A stretch of DNA of 64,000 bases from Prosthecobacter dejongeii (GTDB lineage: Bacteria > Verrucomicrobiota > Verrucomicrobiia > Verrucomicrobiales > Verrucomicrobiaceae): positions 1 to 64,000 of the forward strand of contig NZ_JACHIF010000003.1 in assembly GCF_014203045.1 (NCBI RefSeq), read 5' to 3'. Of this stretch, positions 36,134 through 43,200 are shown one piece after another. Below the pieces are notes generated by a model. It worked only from the letters and a program-made list of their open reading frames with translations, had not been told where the DNA came from and did not search any database. The first letter of the stretch is position 1. Each line of letters opens with the position of its first letter. The position numbers and the translations under genes are program-made.

Positions 36134-36696
36134 AAGCCTGGTGGCAACTTTTTTCTGAAGCCTTCACCCCGGCGGAATGCCAGGGGCTGATCGACTACGC
36201 GCTCACTCATCCGGTGCAGCAGGGCAGCATCGGCCATGGCGGTGCCAATAAGGTCAATCCGAACATCCGGCGTTCTAAAGTTCGCTGGTTAGGCCGCCAG
36301 GATGCGAAGCTCTTCCCCTTCTATGCCCGCATCGCTGACATGGCCGAGCGAGCGAACAATCACGCCTTCGGCTTTGACCTGCGGCAGTTTCGCGAGCTGC
36401 AATTCACCGAGTACGATGCCGGTGATGAAGGCCACTACGGCTGGCATGAGGACAATGCGTGGAAGGCCGGGCTGGAGGTGGAACGCAAGATGTCCATGGT
36501 CATCCAGCTCAGCGACCCTGCGGACTACGAAGGCGGGCGGCTGGAGCTGCAAAACGATCCGTTAGGCCCAGAGCAATTCACCCGCCGGGGCGATGTCCTG
36601 TTTTTCCCTGCCTTCAATCGGCACCGCGTCACGCCCGTCACCCGTGGCCGTCGGTACTCCCTGGTGACCTGGTTCACTGGCCCTGCCTTCCGATGA
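36130..36696 (+). CDS. 2-oxoglutarate/Fe(II)-dependent prolyl-hydroxylase-like oxygenase
   Basis: The 188-residue enzyme shows the double-stranded beta-helix signature: YGWHEDN with iron ligands His106 and Asp108, the distal ligand His165 in NRHRVTPV, and an Arg at 172 or 174 for 2-oxoglutarate. [17 protein letters not shown] and [12 protein letters not shown] resemble prolyl 4-hydroxylase and PKHD-type enzymes of phages. Its ATG overlaps the stop of the collagen-like fibre gene, so the two are translationally coupled. The likely substrate is therefore proline (or lysine) in the Gly-X-Y repeats. That substrate is an inference; the fold and ligands are seen. Confidence 0.85.
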   Translation: MKAWWQLFSEAFTPAECQGLIDYALTHPVQQGSIGHGGANKVNPNIRRSKVRWLGRQDAKLFPFYARIADMAERANNHAFGFDLRQFRELQFTEYDAGDEGHYGWHEDNAWKAGLEVERKMSMVIQLSDPADYEGGRLELQNDPLGPEQFTRRGDVLFFPAFNRHRVTPVTRGRRYSLVTWFTGPAFR

Positions 36697-36881
36697 CTGC
36701 CCACGCCCAAGAACAAATCACCGATGTGTGCCGCGGCATCGTCGGCATCACCGCCCCTGTGCTGGGCGTCACCGTCTCTGCCCTGGCCGAGATCGAACAA
36801 TGGCTGCGCATCGCCTCCCTCACGGGCGGGCTAGTGGTCTGCGCCCTCACCATCCGCTCCCTGCTGCGCAAGCGCGAGTGA
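36693..36881 (+). CDS. Putative holin-like small membrane protein (62 aa)
   Basis: The product has two hydrophobic stretches (GIVGITAPVLGVTVSAL and IASLTGGLVVCALTIRSLL) and a charged end RKRE, which is the build of small class II holins. Its ATG overlaps the stop of the oxygenase gene by 4 bp, so fibre, oxygenase and this gene form one unit. A CHAP-type amidase at 40641 could be its lysis partner. Sequence alone does not prove the holin function. Confidence 0.5.
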   Translation: MTAHAQEQITDVCRGIVGITAPVLGVTVSALAEIEQWLRIASLTGGLVVCALTIRSLLRKRE

Positions 36882-36897
36882 AAGCCGCGAGAGATCC

Positions 36898-37084
36898 GTA
36901 GGCCGGATGTGTTCGGCGCAAAAGACCTCGCAGACATCTGCTGCCACCTCCGCCGAACTATCCGGCTGGCCCCTGAGCGCCCGCAGCCCTGGGGATGTCC
37001 GTCCCGCCACCGAGCAGCCGGATAGTTTGGCCAAGTTCCCGCAAAAAAACTCGAAGCCACTCCCGCCAAACACATCCGGCCTAC
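36898..37084. repeat. Twin-hairpin BIME-like element with GTAG ends
   Basis: Both ends carry the same 16-mer, GTAGGCCGGATGTGTT, in opposite orientation (36898-36913 and 37069-37084). Each end folds with an inner partner. The left arm GCCGGAT...TTCGGCG pairs with CGCCGAA..ATCCGGC (to 36967). The right hairpin (37016-37084) uses GCCGGAT..TTTGGC with GCCAAA...ATCCGGC. TTCGGC/GCCGAA against TTTGGC/GCCAAA is a compensatory change. GTAG next to the stem is the mark of REP sequences, so this is a two-REP unit of a third family. Confidence 0.8.
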
Positions 37085-37124
37085 GCCCAACTTAAGCCAC
37101 CGCCTAACAAACCATTCACTCAAA

Positions 37125-37508
37125 ATGCCACGTCAGCCGCAAATCTCTGCCTTAGAAAATCCCGGCCTGTTCTTTGGGCGGCCCCTGTATGCCCTGGAGG
37201 GGGACTGGACCTTCACCGTGGCAGGCCACGGCAGCTTCACCATCCCCTCCGGCTATCGGTTTGATGGTGCCAGCGTGCCGCAGGTCCTGTGGGGTTTCCC
37301 CTTCGGTTACACCCCCTTCGGCGTGCACATCGGCGCGGCGCTGGAGCATGACTGGCTGTGTGATACCCGGGTGATCCCACACACCGCCGCCCATGCCCAC
37401 TTTTACCGCCGCCTGCAGGAAGACGGCCTGCGCCCAGGCCAGGCCTGGATGATGGGGCGGGCTGTGCAGCTCTTTGGCCCGCGCTGGAAAATGCCCGTGA
37501 AAAAGTAA
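37125..37508 (+). CDS. DUF1353 phage-associated protein
   Basis: The 127-residue protein matches DUF1353: a strand-rich start with FTIPSGYRFDGASVPQVLWG, then GAALEHDWLCD with the family's conserved His-Asp, and AHAHFYRRLQEDGL. DUF1353 proteins are small proteins of tailed phages, often near lysis and tail genes; the function is unresolved. It is soluble. It follows the twin-hairpin repeat with its own GCCTAAC box 23 bp before the ATG. The length is normal for the family. Confidence 0.8.
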   Translation: MPRQPQISALENPGLFFGRPLYALEGDWTFTVAGHGSFTIPSGYRFDGASVPQVLWGFPFGYTPFGVHIGAALEHDWLCDTRVIPHTAAHAHFYRRLQEDGLRPGQAWMMGRAVQLFGPRWKMPVKK

Positions 37509-37522
37509 ACACACCTCTGGTT

Positions 37523-38977
37523 ATGCAGCTCGGACACGGCATCGCCCTCCTCACCCCACCGCGCAGCGCCTCCGGGCCTGTGCTGGTGAATCTCACCCCA
37601 CCGCAGATCAGCTTCAGCAGCAGTCAGCCGCGTGGCTACGCGGGAGATACCGCCACTGCCACCCCCGGCACCTGGGCAGGCGCACCCACCGCCTATGCGT
37701 ATCAATGGCGCATCAATGGCAGCCCCATCCCAGGGGCCACCAGCAGCAGCTACGCCATCCCCAGCGGCATCCCTGCCACCCAGGCCCTCACCTGCCGCGT
37801 CACCGCCACCAGTGCCACGGGCAGCACTTTCAGTGACAGCAGCCCGCGCCCTCTGCACCGCACGCTTTATTATAAAAGCGAAATCTCCAGCGACTGGTTC
37901 GGCGGTGACTGGTTCCTGGAAAGCGAAGGCATCACCGAATCTACCGACCCCGCCACGCATGACCGCGTGGTCATCAACCAACTCCTCAATGAAGGCCAGC
38001 CCGAAGGCCTGCTGCTGGACCACGTCCTCATTGAAAATGCGGAAGTCTGGCTCACCGGCATCACCTGCCGTCAACTCGTGGTCCAGGGTGGCACCGCCTG
38101 CGGCATGATCACCGTGACGGGTCACGCGCTCTTTGAAAACAGCGCCATCATGGCCGGAGAGCTCAGCGCCCCCACCGCCACCTTCCACGCGAATTCCACC
38201 CTCCAGGGCGTCGCTTTCATCACAGATCATGTCACCTTCAGCGATAGCAGCGGGCAAAACGGCAACCTCACAGGCAATGCCACCTTCGGCATCGAATGCA
38301 GCAACAACGGCAGCACTGAAGGCAGCCTCACCTTCCAGTTCGGGAGTTACAATCATGGTAGCATCATCGGTTATGCCGCCTTTTACGGCAGCGTGAGCAA
38401 TAGCCAGCCCATCAATGGCGATGCCCAGTTCAATGACGACAGCATCAACTACGGCAGCATCACCGGGAACCTCGAATTGCAGGGGAATGCACAGAACTAC
38501 GGTGACATCGCAGGCACCGCCAGCGTGTATCATCCCTCCACCTTTCCCATGGGCGGTAGCGCGGCCCACATCTACTACTACGGCTACGTCTTTGGCTGCA
38601 CAAATTCCTCCGCCACCAACTATGACCCCTCCGCCAATACGGACGATGGCACCTGCTATTACGAACCACCCCCGGGTGATCCCCCTGGCCTTTTTAATGC
38701 CATCACCATCGCGGGCAATTACGGCAGCGAAGGCAGCCCCGGCCTGGACCTGAGCTGGGAATACTCCAGCAACGCCAGCGGCTTTTACATCACCCTCTAC
38801 GATGCCGCAGTGACAGAGATGACCACGCTGGATGTGGGCTACGCCTTTGAAGTCACCAGCGCCTTCCTGGGCGTGCTCTCACCGCAGACCCCGTACCACC
38901 TCAAAGTCACCGCCTACAACGCCTACGGCAGCACCGACTGGTACAACGGCATCGCCCCTTACCTCATCGAAGGATGA
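37523..38977 (+). CDS. Phage tail/appendage protein with TSP3-like and fibronectin-like segments
   Basis: The 484-residue protein has an Ig-like N-terminal part (AYQWRINGSPIPGATSSSYAI). A beta-helical middle rich in Asn, Gly and Ser follows, with repeats such as NGNLTGNATF and YGSITGNLELQGNAQNYGDI. Next is one thrombospondin type-3-like calcium motif (GCTNSSATNYDPSANTDDGTCYY near residue 355). A fibronectin-III-like end (YHLKVTAYNAYGSTDW) closes it. This is the architecture of surface appendages in phages or cells. The N-terminal MQLGHGIALL resembles MHLGHGHSLV of the gene at 39331, so the two share an attachment segment. Confidence 0.7.
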   Translation: MQLGHGIALLTPPRSASGPVLVNLTPPQISFSSSQPRGYAGDTATATPGTWAGAPTAYAYQWRINGSPIPGATSSSYAIPSGIPATQALTCRVTATSATGSTFSDSSPRPLHRTLYYKSEISSDWFGGDWFLESEGITESTDPATHDRVVINQLLNEGQPEGLLLDHVLIENAEVWLTGITCRQLVVQGGTACGMITVTGHALFENSAIMAGELSAPTATFHANSTLQGVAFITDHVTFSDSSGQNGNLTGNATFGIECSNNGSTEGSLTFQFGSYNHGSIIGYAAFYGSVSNSQPINGDAQFNDDSINYGSITGNLELQGNAQNYGDIAGTASVYHPSTFPMGGSAAHIYYYGYVFGCTNSSATNYDPSANTDDGTCYYEPPPGDPPGLFNAITIAGNYGSEGSPGLDLSWEYSSNASGFYITLYDAAVTEMTTLDVGYAFEVTSAFLGVLSPQTPYHLKVTAYNAYGSTDWYNGIAPYLIEG

Positions 38978-39030
38978 GCCCCTTTCTCCTCAGAGAAATA
39001 CCCCAACCTAACCAAAAACACGACCACCCT

Positions 39031-39300
39031 ATGAACGATGCCCATGCCAATCGCGGCTTTAAAAAGTGCTCCGGCACCAGCCCTATCAACCTCGCCAGCA
39101 GCCCGCTGCAAGGCTTCACCCCCATCAATGGCGACGTCGTCTTCGCCGCCCTCACCCTGCCCGCCACACGCGGTTCCGCCAGTTACACCGGCGTCGCCGC
39201 TTCCCTGGTGGGAGACACCTTTTTGGAAGGCGTCTATTACCCCCTCCCGCTCACCGGTTGCACCCTCACCAGCGGCAGCTTCATCGGCTGGCTCGACTGA
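39031..39300 (+). CDS. Small phage tail-associated protein (89 aa)
   Basis: ATG 39031 (MNDAHANRGFKKCSGTSP) is preferred over 38974, since it follows a CCTAACC box by 24 bp and the longer version overlaps the previous gene's end in a non-coding-like manner. The product is beta-rich and neutral, ending GSFIGWLD. Proteins of this kind are often small structural additions to tails. I do not recognise the family. Confidence 0.5.
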   Translation: MNDAHANRGFKKCSGTSPINLASSPLQGFTPINGDVVFAALTLPATRGSASYTGVAASLVGDTFLEGVYYPLPLTGCTLTSGSFIGWLD

Positions 39301-39330
39301 GTTTGAAAAAATCTGAATCCATCCTTTGTT

Positions 39331-40365
39331 ATGCACCTCGGTCACGGTCACAGTCTCGTTAGCCCCTGTCGTCGCAGCCTCAGCGAAGATCCCCTTCACC
39401 GGGTGGACTTCGCCCTGCGCCTGCAGACCCACAACGGCGTGGCCGTTTCAGAAGAAGGCGCCTACGTCCTAACGGCCGGGGATGGGGCCGTGGGGCAGTA
39501 TCGGTATGAATGGCACGTGGGCGGCGTGCGTCATCGCAATCAACTCACCGGGTGGTATTTCACCCAGGTGGTGGATGGCGTGAACGACTGGTGGGGCCTC
39601 TTCGATGCCAGCGACACCCTGCGCGGTTACGGCGCCACGCCGCTGGCCGCGAATCCCGCCGAAGCCGCCCCCTACAGCGTCTGCGGCGATCCCGTCTTGC
39701 AGCTCGTGCCCAACTACGCCCCCCTGGGCCTCTATCAAGACCTCGCCTGCACCGTGCCCGCCACCATCGAAGGCGACCCCATCGCCGCCTGGCGCGACGA
39801 ACTCTCCCCCAGCGGCCTGATCGCTGTTCAGGCGGAGGGGGAATTCCAACCTGTGTTGCGCTTTCGAAATGGTTTTCCTACCGTCGAATTCGATGGTGTA
39901 GATGATTATCTCTTTGTGACTAGTCCATGGTCGTTCACAGAATGCGTTCTCACCGCTGGTTATTCAGATGAATCGGTCAACAAGGCTTATTGTGTCGCCG
40001 AACAACAGCCGAGCACAGATACATGGTGGAGAGAGACTTACACCACACCTCAAATCGGCTCTTTTGGTGTGTTTCGTGGAGATCGTTTGTCAGGCTATCC
40101 TACGTTCATGCCAAAGCACCCAATGGTGCTTTCTGTGGCTTCAGGAGTTCAATATGAAGTCTTTATTGATAGTGTGTCACAAGGTGTGCAAAGCGGTAAT
40201 TTCCTAGCAGGCGCAAATCTTGGTATTGGATCATCAGGTTCGACCAATCCGGTGGTCTTAATTAATAAGGCGTTGGATGGCTGGATGGTAGCCTTAGTCC
40301 TATCCAGTCATATCTCAGATCGCTTGTTGATTGAGCCCTATATCCAGAATTTGATGCCACGCTGA
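39331..40365 (+). CDS. Phage tail/appendage protein with LamG-like C-terminal part
   Basis: The 344-residue protein starts MHLGHGHSLV, like MQLGHGIALL of the gene at 37523. Residues 20-165 are GC-rich with Trp-rich strands (YEWHVGGVRHRNQLTGWYF). From about nucleotide 39830 the base composition turns AT-richer, and the protein becomes a concanavalin-like LamG fold (FRNGFPTVEFDGVDDYLFV, then YEVFIDSVSQGVQSGNF and NLGIGSSG). A module swap at the C-terminus, as in receptor-binding proteins, would explain this. It is the last structural gene before an R-B block. Confidence 0.65.
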   Translation: MHLGHGHSLVSPCRRSLSEDPLHRVDFALRLQTHNGVAVSEEGAYVLTAGDGAVGQYRYEWHVGGVRHRNQLTGWYFTQVVDGVNDWWGLFDASDTLRGYGATPLAANPAEAAPYSVCGDPVLQLVPNYAPLGLYQDLACTVPATIEGDPIAAWRDELSPSGLIAVQAEGEFQPVLRFRNGFPTVEFDGVDDYLFVTSPWSFTECVLTAGYSDESVNKAYCVAEQQPSTDTWWRETYTTPQIGSFGVFRGDRLSGYPTFMPKHPMVLSVASGVQYEVFIDSVSQGVQSGNFLAGANLGIGSSGSTNPVVLINKALDGWMVALVLSSHISDRLLIEPYIQNLMPR

Positions 40366-40640
40366 AGCACCGTTGATCTGACAAAAAAATAAGCCGTCAA
40401 AAGCCTTTCCTCATCCTGGAAGGACGAAAGCCAATAGCAGGGCAGTGAAGGCGCGAAGAGCCGAGAACCCCCGGATACTCGGATAACAAAACGTGTGACT
40501 AAAAGTGCGTCCTGGAAGGACGCGAGAAAGCCACACTTCGGCCTGCGGATTACGAGATAGGATCCCCCCTTCTCGCGTCCTTCCAGGACGAAAGGCATCA
40601 AACAATGAAGTGAATAGAATAACAAGAGAGACCGAATCAT
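40366..40640. repeat. R-B repeat block
   Basis: One R-B element lies in reverse (40411-40528), with the side hairpin GCGTCC-TGGAA-GGACGC and a central hairpin decayed on one side (GAACCCCCGG retained). A second partial side hairpin with GCGTCC-TTCCA-GGACG lies at 40575-40593. GCGTCC/GGACGC replaces the common GCGCCC/GGGCGC, a compensatory change. Confidence 0.85.
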
Positions 40641-41135
40641 ATGAACCTACCCGGAAAAATCATTGAAATTGCCACCGCAGAAATCGGCGTAGAAGAGGAA
40701 AACGGAAGCAACTGCGGACCCCGAGTGAACTCCTATAAAGCCGCCACCTGGCTGCCTGCCGATAAACCTTGGCCCTGGTGCGCAGCCTTTGTCTGTTGGG
40801 TCATTCAACAAGCCTTGAAGGTCACCGGAATACCAGAAACACCGACCTTCCAGCGACCTCAAACAGCGGGTGCTTGGGACTTTGAAACCTGGTCCAAAAA
40901 ACAAGACACCACCACGTGGACCAAGAAGCCCCATGGCGGCGATATTCTACCGGGTGACATCATCATCTTCACCTTTTCACACATCGGCATCGCCCAGAGC
41001 GCCCCCCTTCCTGACGGCACCCTATGGACCATCGAAGGGAACACGGACGCCGCTGGCAGTCGCGAAGGAGGCGGCGTCTTTCGCAAACGCCGCAAGCTCT
41101 CCCAAATTCGCAGCCGAATTCGCTTTCGAGTTTAA
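40641..41135 (+). CDS. CHAP-type amidase, candidate endolysin
   Basis: The 164-residue enzyme has the cysteine-histidine amidohydrolase/peptidase layout: PWPWCAAFVCW with the nucleophile Cys47, a GDIIIFTFSHIGI strand with the catalytic His, and IEGNTDAA with the acidic partner. It has no signal peptide and no cell-wall-binding domain. It closes the phage-like module, so a role as endolysin that cuts peptidoglycan peptide bonds is likely, perhaps with the small membrane protein at 36693. Similar domesticated amidases exist outside phages. Confidence 0.75.
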   Translation: MNLPGKIIEIATAEIGVEEENGSNCGPRVNSYKAATWLPADKPWPWCAAFVCWVIQQALKVTGIPETPTFQRPQTAGAWDFETWSKKQDTTTWTKKPHGGDILPGDIIIFTFSHIGIAQSAPLPDGTLWTIEGNTDAAGSREGGGVFRKRRKLSQIRSRIRFRV

Positions 41136-41462
41136 GAGCCAAGTTCTTCATTGAAGGAACAAGCTCTGTTATCTTCCATGTCTCCTTCTTTGTCCCAGAA
41201 AGACGAGAGCTATCAACCGGGATAGCGTGGTCACATTCAGACCACCATCGCTCTCCCTTCTTCGCCCTGGAAGGGCGAGAGCCATTAGCCGGGGGTGGAG
41301 GTGCGTAGCACCGGGAACCCCCGGACCTTCGAGACTCAAATACACCCCGCCAGCGTGGCCTCCTGGAGGGAGGCGAGAAAGGTCGCCGTTATCTCGATTC
41401 CGCCGAGTCTTCAATTCCTCCTTGCATGCCTTCTTTCCCAGCTAGGATTGAGCTAAACTCGC
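41136..41462. repeat. R-B element ahead of the second RAYT
   Basis: An R-B element in reverse covers 41262-41384, with CGCCC-TGGAA-GGGCG, TTAGCCGGGGGT, the inner helix GGTGC-GTA-GCACC, ACCCCCGG, and a side hairpin GCCTCC-TGGAG-GGAGGC. The last variant again preserves pairing. Confidence 0.85.
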
Positions 41463-41909
41463 GTGGCTTCCACACACCTCTCACTCCACTATCATTTTGT
41501 GTTCTGCACAAAAAATCGTCATCCGTGGTTTCCTCCGAGCATTCGAGACCGTGTACATGAATACGTGGGTGGCATCATTCATGGCGTGGATGGGTTTCCT
41601 CATGCAGTGGGTGGCACCGCTGATCATATCCATGTGTTTGCGGGACTGCGTGCGACTCACTCGATTGCCGATGTCATGCGGGAACTGAAAAGTGAATCAT
41701 CTCGTTGGATCCATAAAGAACTCCGTCTAGCAGGCTTTGCATGGCAGGAAGGATATGGTGCTTTTACTGTCAGTGCTTCGAACATTGAGTCCGTGCGAAA
41801 TTATGTCTTGAACCAAGAGCAACATCACCGGGTCAAAACTTTCCAGGAAGAATACGTCAAGATGTTACAGCTTGGGATGGTGCCCTATCAAGAAGCTCAT
41901 CTTTGGTAA
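41463..41909 (+). mobile_element. RAYT: REP-associated tyrosine (Y1/HUH) transposase, type 2
   Basis: The 148-residue protein starts at GTG 41463 and has SLHYHFVFCTKNR, the HUH motif DHIHVF, WQEGYGAFTVS and the catalytic Tyr in VRNYVLNQEQHH. It is recognisably related to the type-1 protein at 26135 but clearly different in sequence, so the two are separate lineages. R-B elements lie at both sides (41262-41384 and 41939-42055), with more copies on either side within 8 kb. R-B is therefore its probable substrate. It has no tnpB partner. The gene is less GC-rich than the surrounding DNA. Confidence 0.9.
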
Positions 41910-41938
41910 AGAGCGTACCCTTGAAGCGAGGGCACCTT

Positions 41939-42055
41939 TCTCGCGCCCCTCCAGGGCGCTTTGCATTAACTCTCGTGTGATGTATGCCGTCCGGGGGTTC
42001 CCGGTGCTTCGCACCTCCACCCCCGGCTAATGGCTCTCGCCCTTCCAGGGCGATT
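41939..42055. repeat. R-B element, forward, directly after RAYT type 2
   Basis: Hairpin GCGCCC-CTCCA-GGGCGC, central hairpin CCGGGGGT...ACCCCCGG with inner GGTGC-TTC-GCACC, TAATGG, and hairpin TCGCCC-TTCCA-GGGCGA. Its right part is the left copy of the 100-bp direct repeat around the FkbM gene. Confidence 0.9.
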
Positions 42056-42100
42056 CCTGAAAATGAATGGGGGGACTTCCAGTTTGCGGAAACTTATTTT
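41989..42100. repeat. Left direct repeat flanking the FkbM gene
   Basis: This segment matches 43024-43135 with only a few mismatches. It covers the central and right hairpins of an R-B element plus about 45 bp of non-repeat DNA (GAAAATGAATGGGG and onward). Confidence 0.9.
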
Positions 42101-42148
42101 CTTGAGTATCAGAGCGCCTGCTCCCAATTTGGACTTTGCCCCTATTTT

Positions 42149-42949
42149 ATGGACTGGATTCGACTCATTAAAAACATCCCTCGAAGATTCAGAGAGGAAC
42201 AGTCCGAACAACTGACTTACGCGAACCAGCACAAAGATGCATATCGCTGGATTTATCTGAATCAGGATATTCGCTTTTGCTGCCCTAGCGACGTGCTGGC
42301 CACCTGGGTGTGGCGGTTTCACGCCTTTACGCTCGGTGGACGTGCTGAACTTTTTAGCTTCTTAAAACTAGCCAAAGGCTGCACACGCCTACTGGATGTC
42401 GGTGCCTCGGCGGGTATTTTCAGTGCCTTGTTTGCCAACACTCGTTCCAAGGCTGAGATTCTTGCAGTCGAGCCTGATGTGCCGAGTTTTAAGTTGCTCA
42501 ATGAAACGGCTGCTTTGAACTCTCCAGAGAGTGCTTGCTGGCGCTTTTCGCCTTCAGTGATCAGCCATGAAACGGGCCTCTTCAAATTCACTTCCACTGG
42601 ATTTGGCGGAGATATCAGTGCTGAGGGGGAGAGCGTTCAAGGACATACGCTCTCGAGTCTTTGTGCAGCCGAATCTTATGTGCCTGATTTGTTGAAGATG
42701 GATATTGAGTCTTATGAGTATGAGGCTCTCTTGGCGTCAGAAGTATGGCTGCGTCAGCATCGCCCCAGGATTTTTCTGGAGCTTCATTTTACTTTGCTGA
42801 AACAGCGTGGGAAAGATGCTCAAGAAGTGGTGAACTTTTTAAATCGTCTAGGTTATCAACCTGTGGATGGAAGTAGCTTTGAGCAAGCGGTGAAGTCCAC
42901 ACTTGATCACGCTGGCTGCGCACGGTTGGCCTTGGTGATGAAGCATTAG
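42149..42949 (+). CDS. FkbM-family methyltransferase
   Basis: ATG 42149 (MDWIRLIKNIPRRF) gives 266 residues; the longer open frame upstream is R-B repeat DNA. The S-adenosylmethionine site is seen in TRLLDVGASAGIFSALF (about residues 79-95) and AVEPDVPSFKLL. The FkbM mark is DLLKMDIESYEYEALL and the end fits HTLL-type strands. These enzymes O-methylate sugars or polyketides. The gene is less GC-rich than its surroundings and lies between two 100-bp direct repeats, which suggests recent acquisition or a duplication-based insertion. There is no glycan gene cluster nearby. Confidence 0.8.
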   Translation: MDWIRLIKNIPRRFREEQSEQLTYANQHKDAYRWIYLNQDIRFCCPSDVLATWVWRFHAFTLGGRAELFSFLKLAKGCTRLLDVGASAGIFSALFANTRSKAEILAVEPDVPSFKLLNETAALNSPESACWRFSPSVISHETGLFKFTSTGFGGDISAEGESVQGHTLSSLCAAESYVPDLLKMDIESYEYEALLASEVWLRQHRPRIFLELHFTLLKQRGKDAQEVVNFLNRLGYQPVDGSSFEQAVKSTLDHAGCARLALVMKH

Positions 42950-43023
42950 AATGGTGAATGTCATGCTGTTTGTTAGGCTTATCTGCTTGTGTATTTGAAA
43001 ATGGGGTGCATTTAGATCTCGAA

Positions 43024-43135
43024 GGTCCGGGCGTTCCGGTGCTTCGCACCTCCATCCCCGGCTAATGGCTCTCGCCCTTCCAGGGCGATTCCTGAAAATG
43101 AATGGGGGGACTTCCAGTTGGCGGAAACTTATTTG
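43024..43135. repeat. Right direct repeat flanking the FkbM gene (partial R-B)
   Basis: This is the second copy of 41989-42100, in direct orientation 1035 bp further on. The left side hairpin of R-B is missing here, and the outer stem has a G to C change (CCGGGCGT). Confidence 0.9.
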
Positions 43136-43200
43136 TTGGGAGTGTGCTAGCGCGTGATTTCTAGTAGGGAGTGCGAAGCTGGGAGCTCAGCCAACGAGTC

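Noticed and set aside
36898..37084. Twin hairpin considered as a phage attachment site
   Set aside because: It lies inside the phage-like module, not at its edge, and shows REP-type GTAG ends and internal covariation instead of a direct repeat pair.
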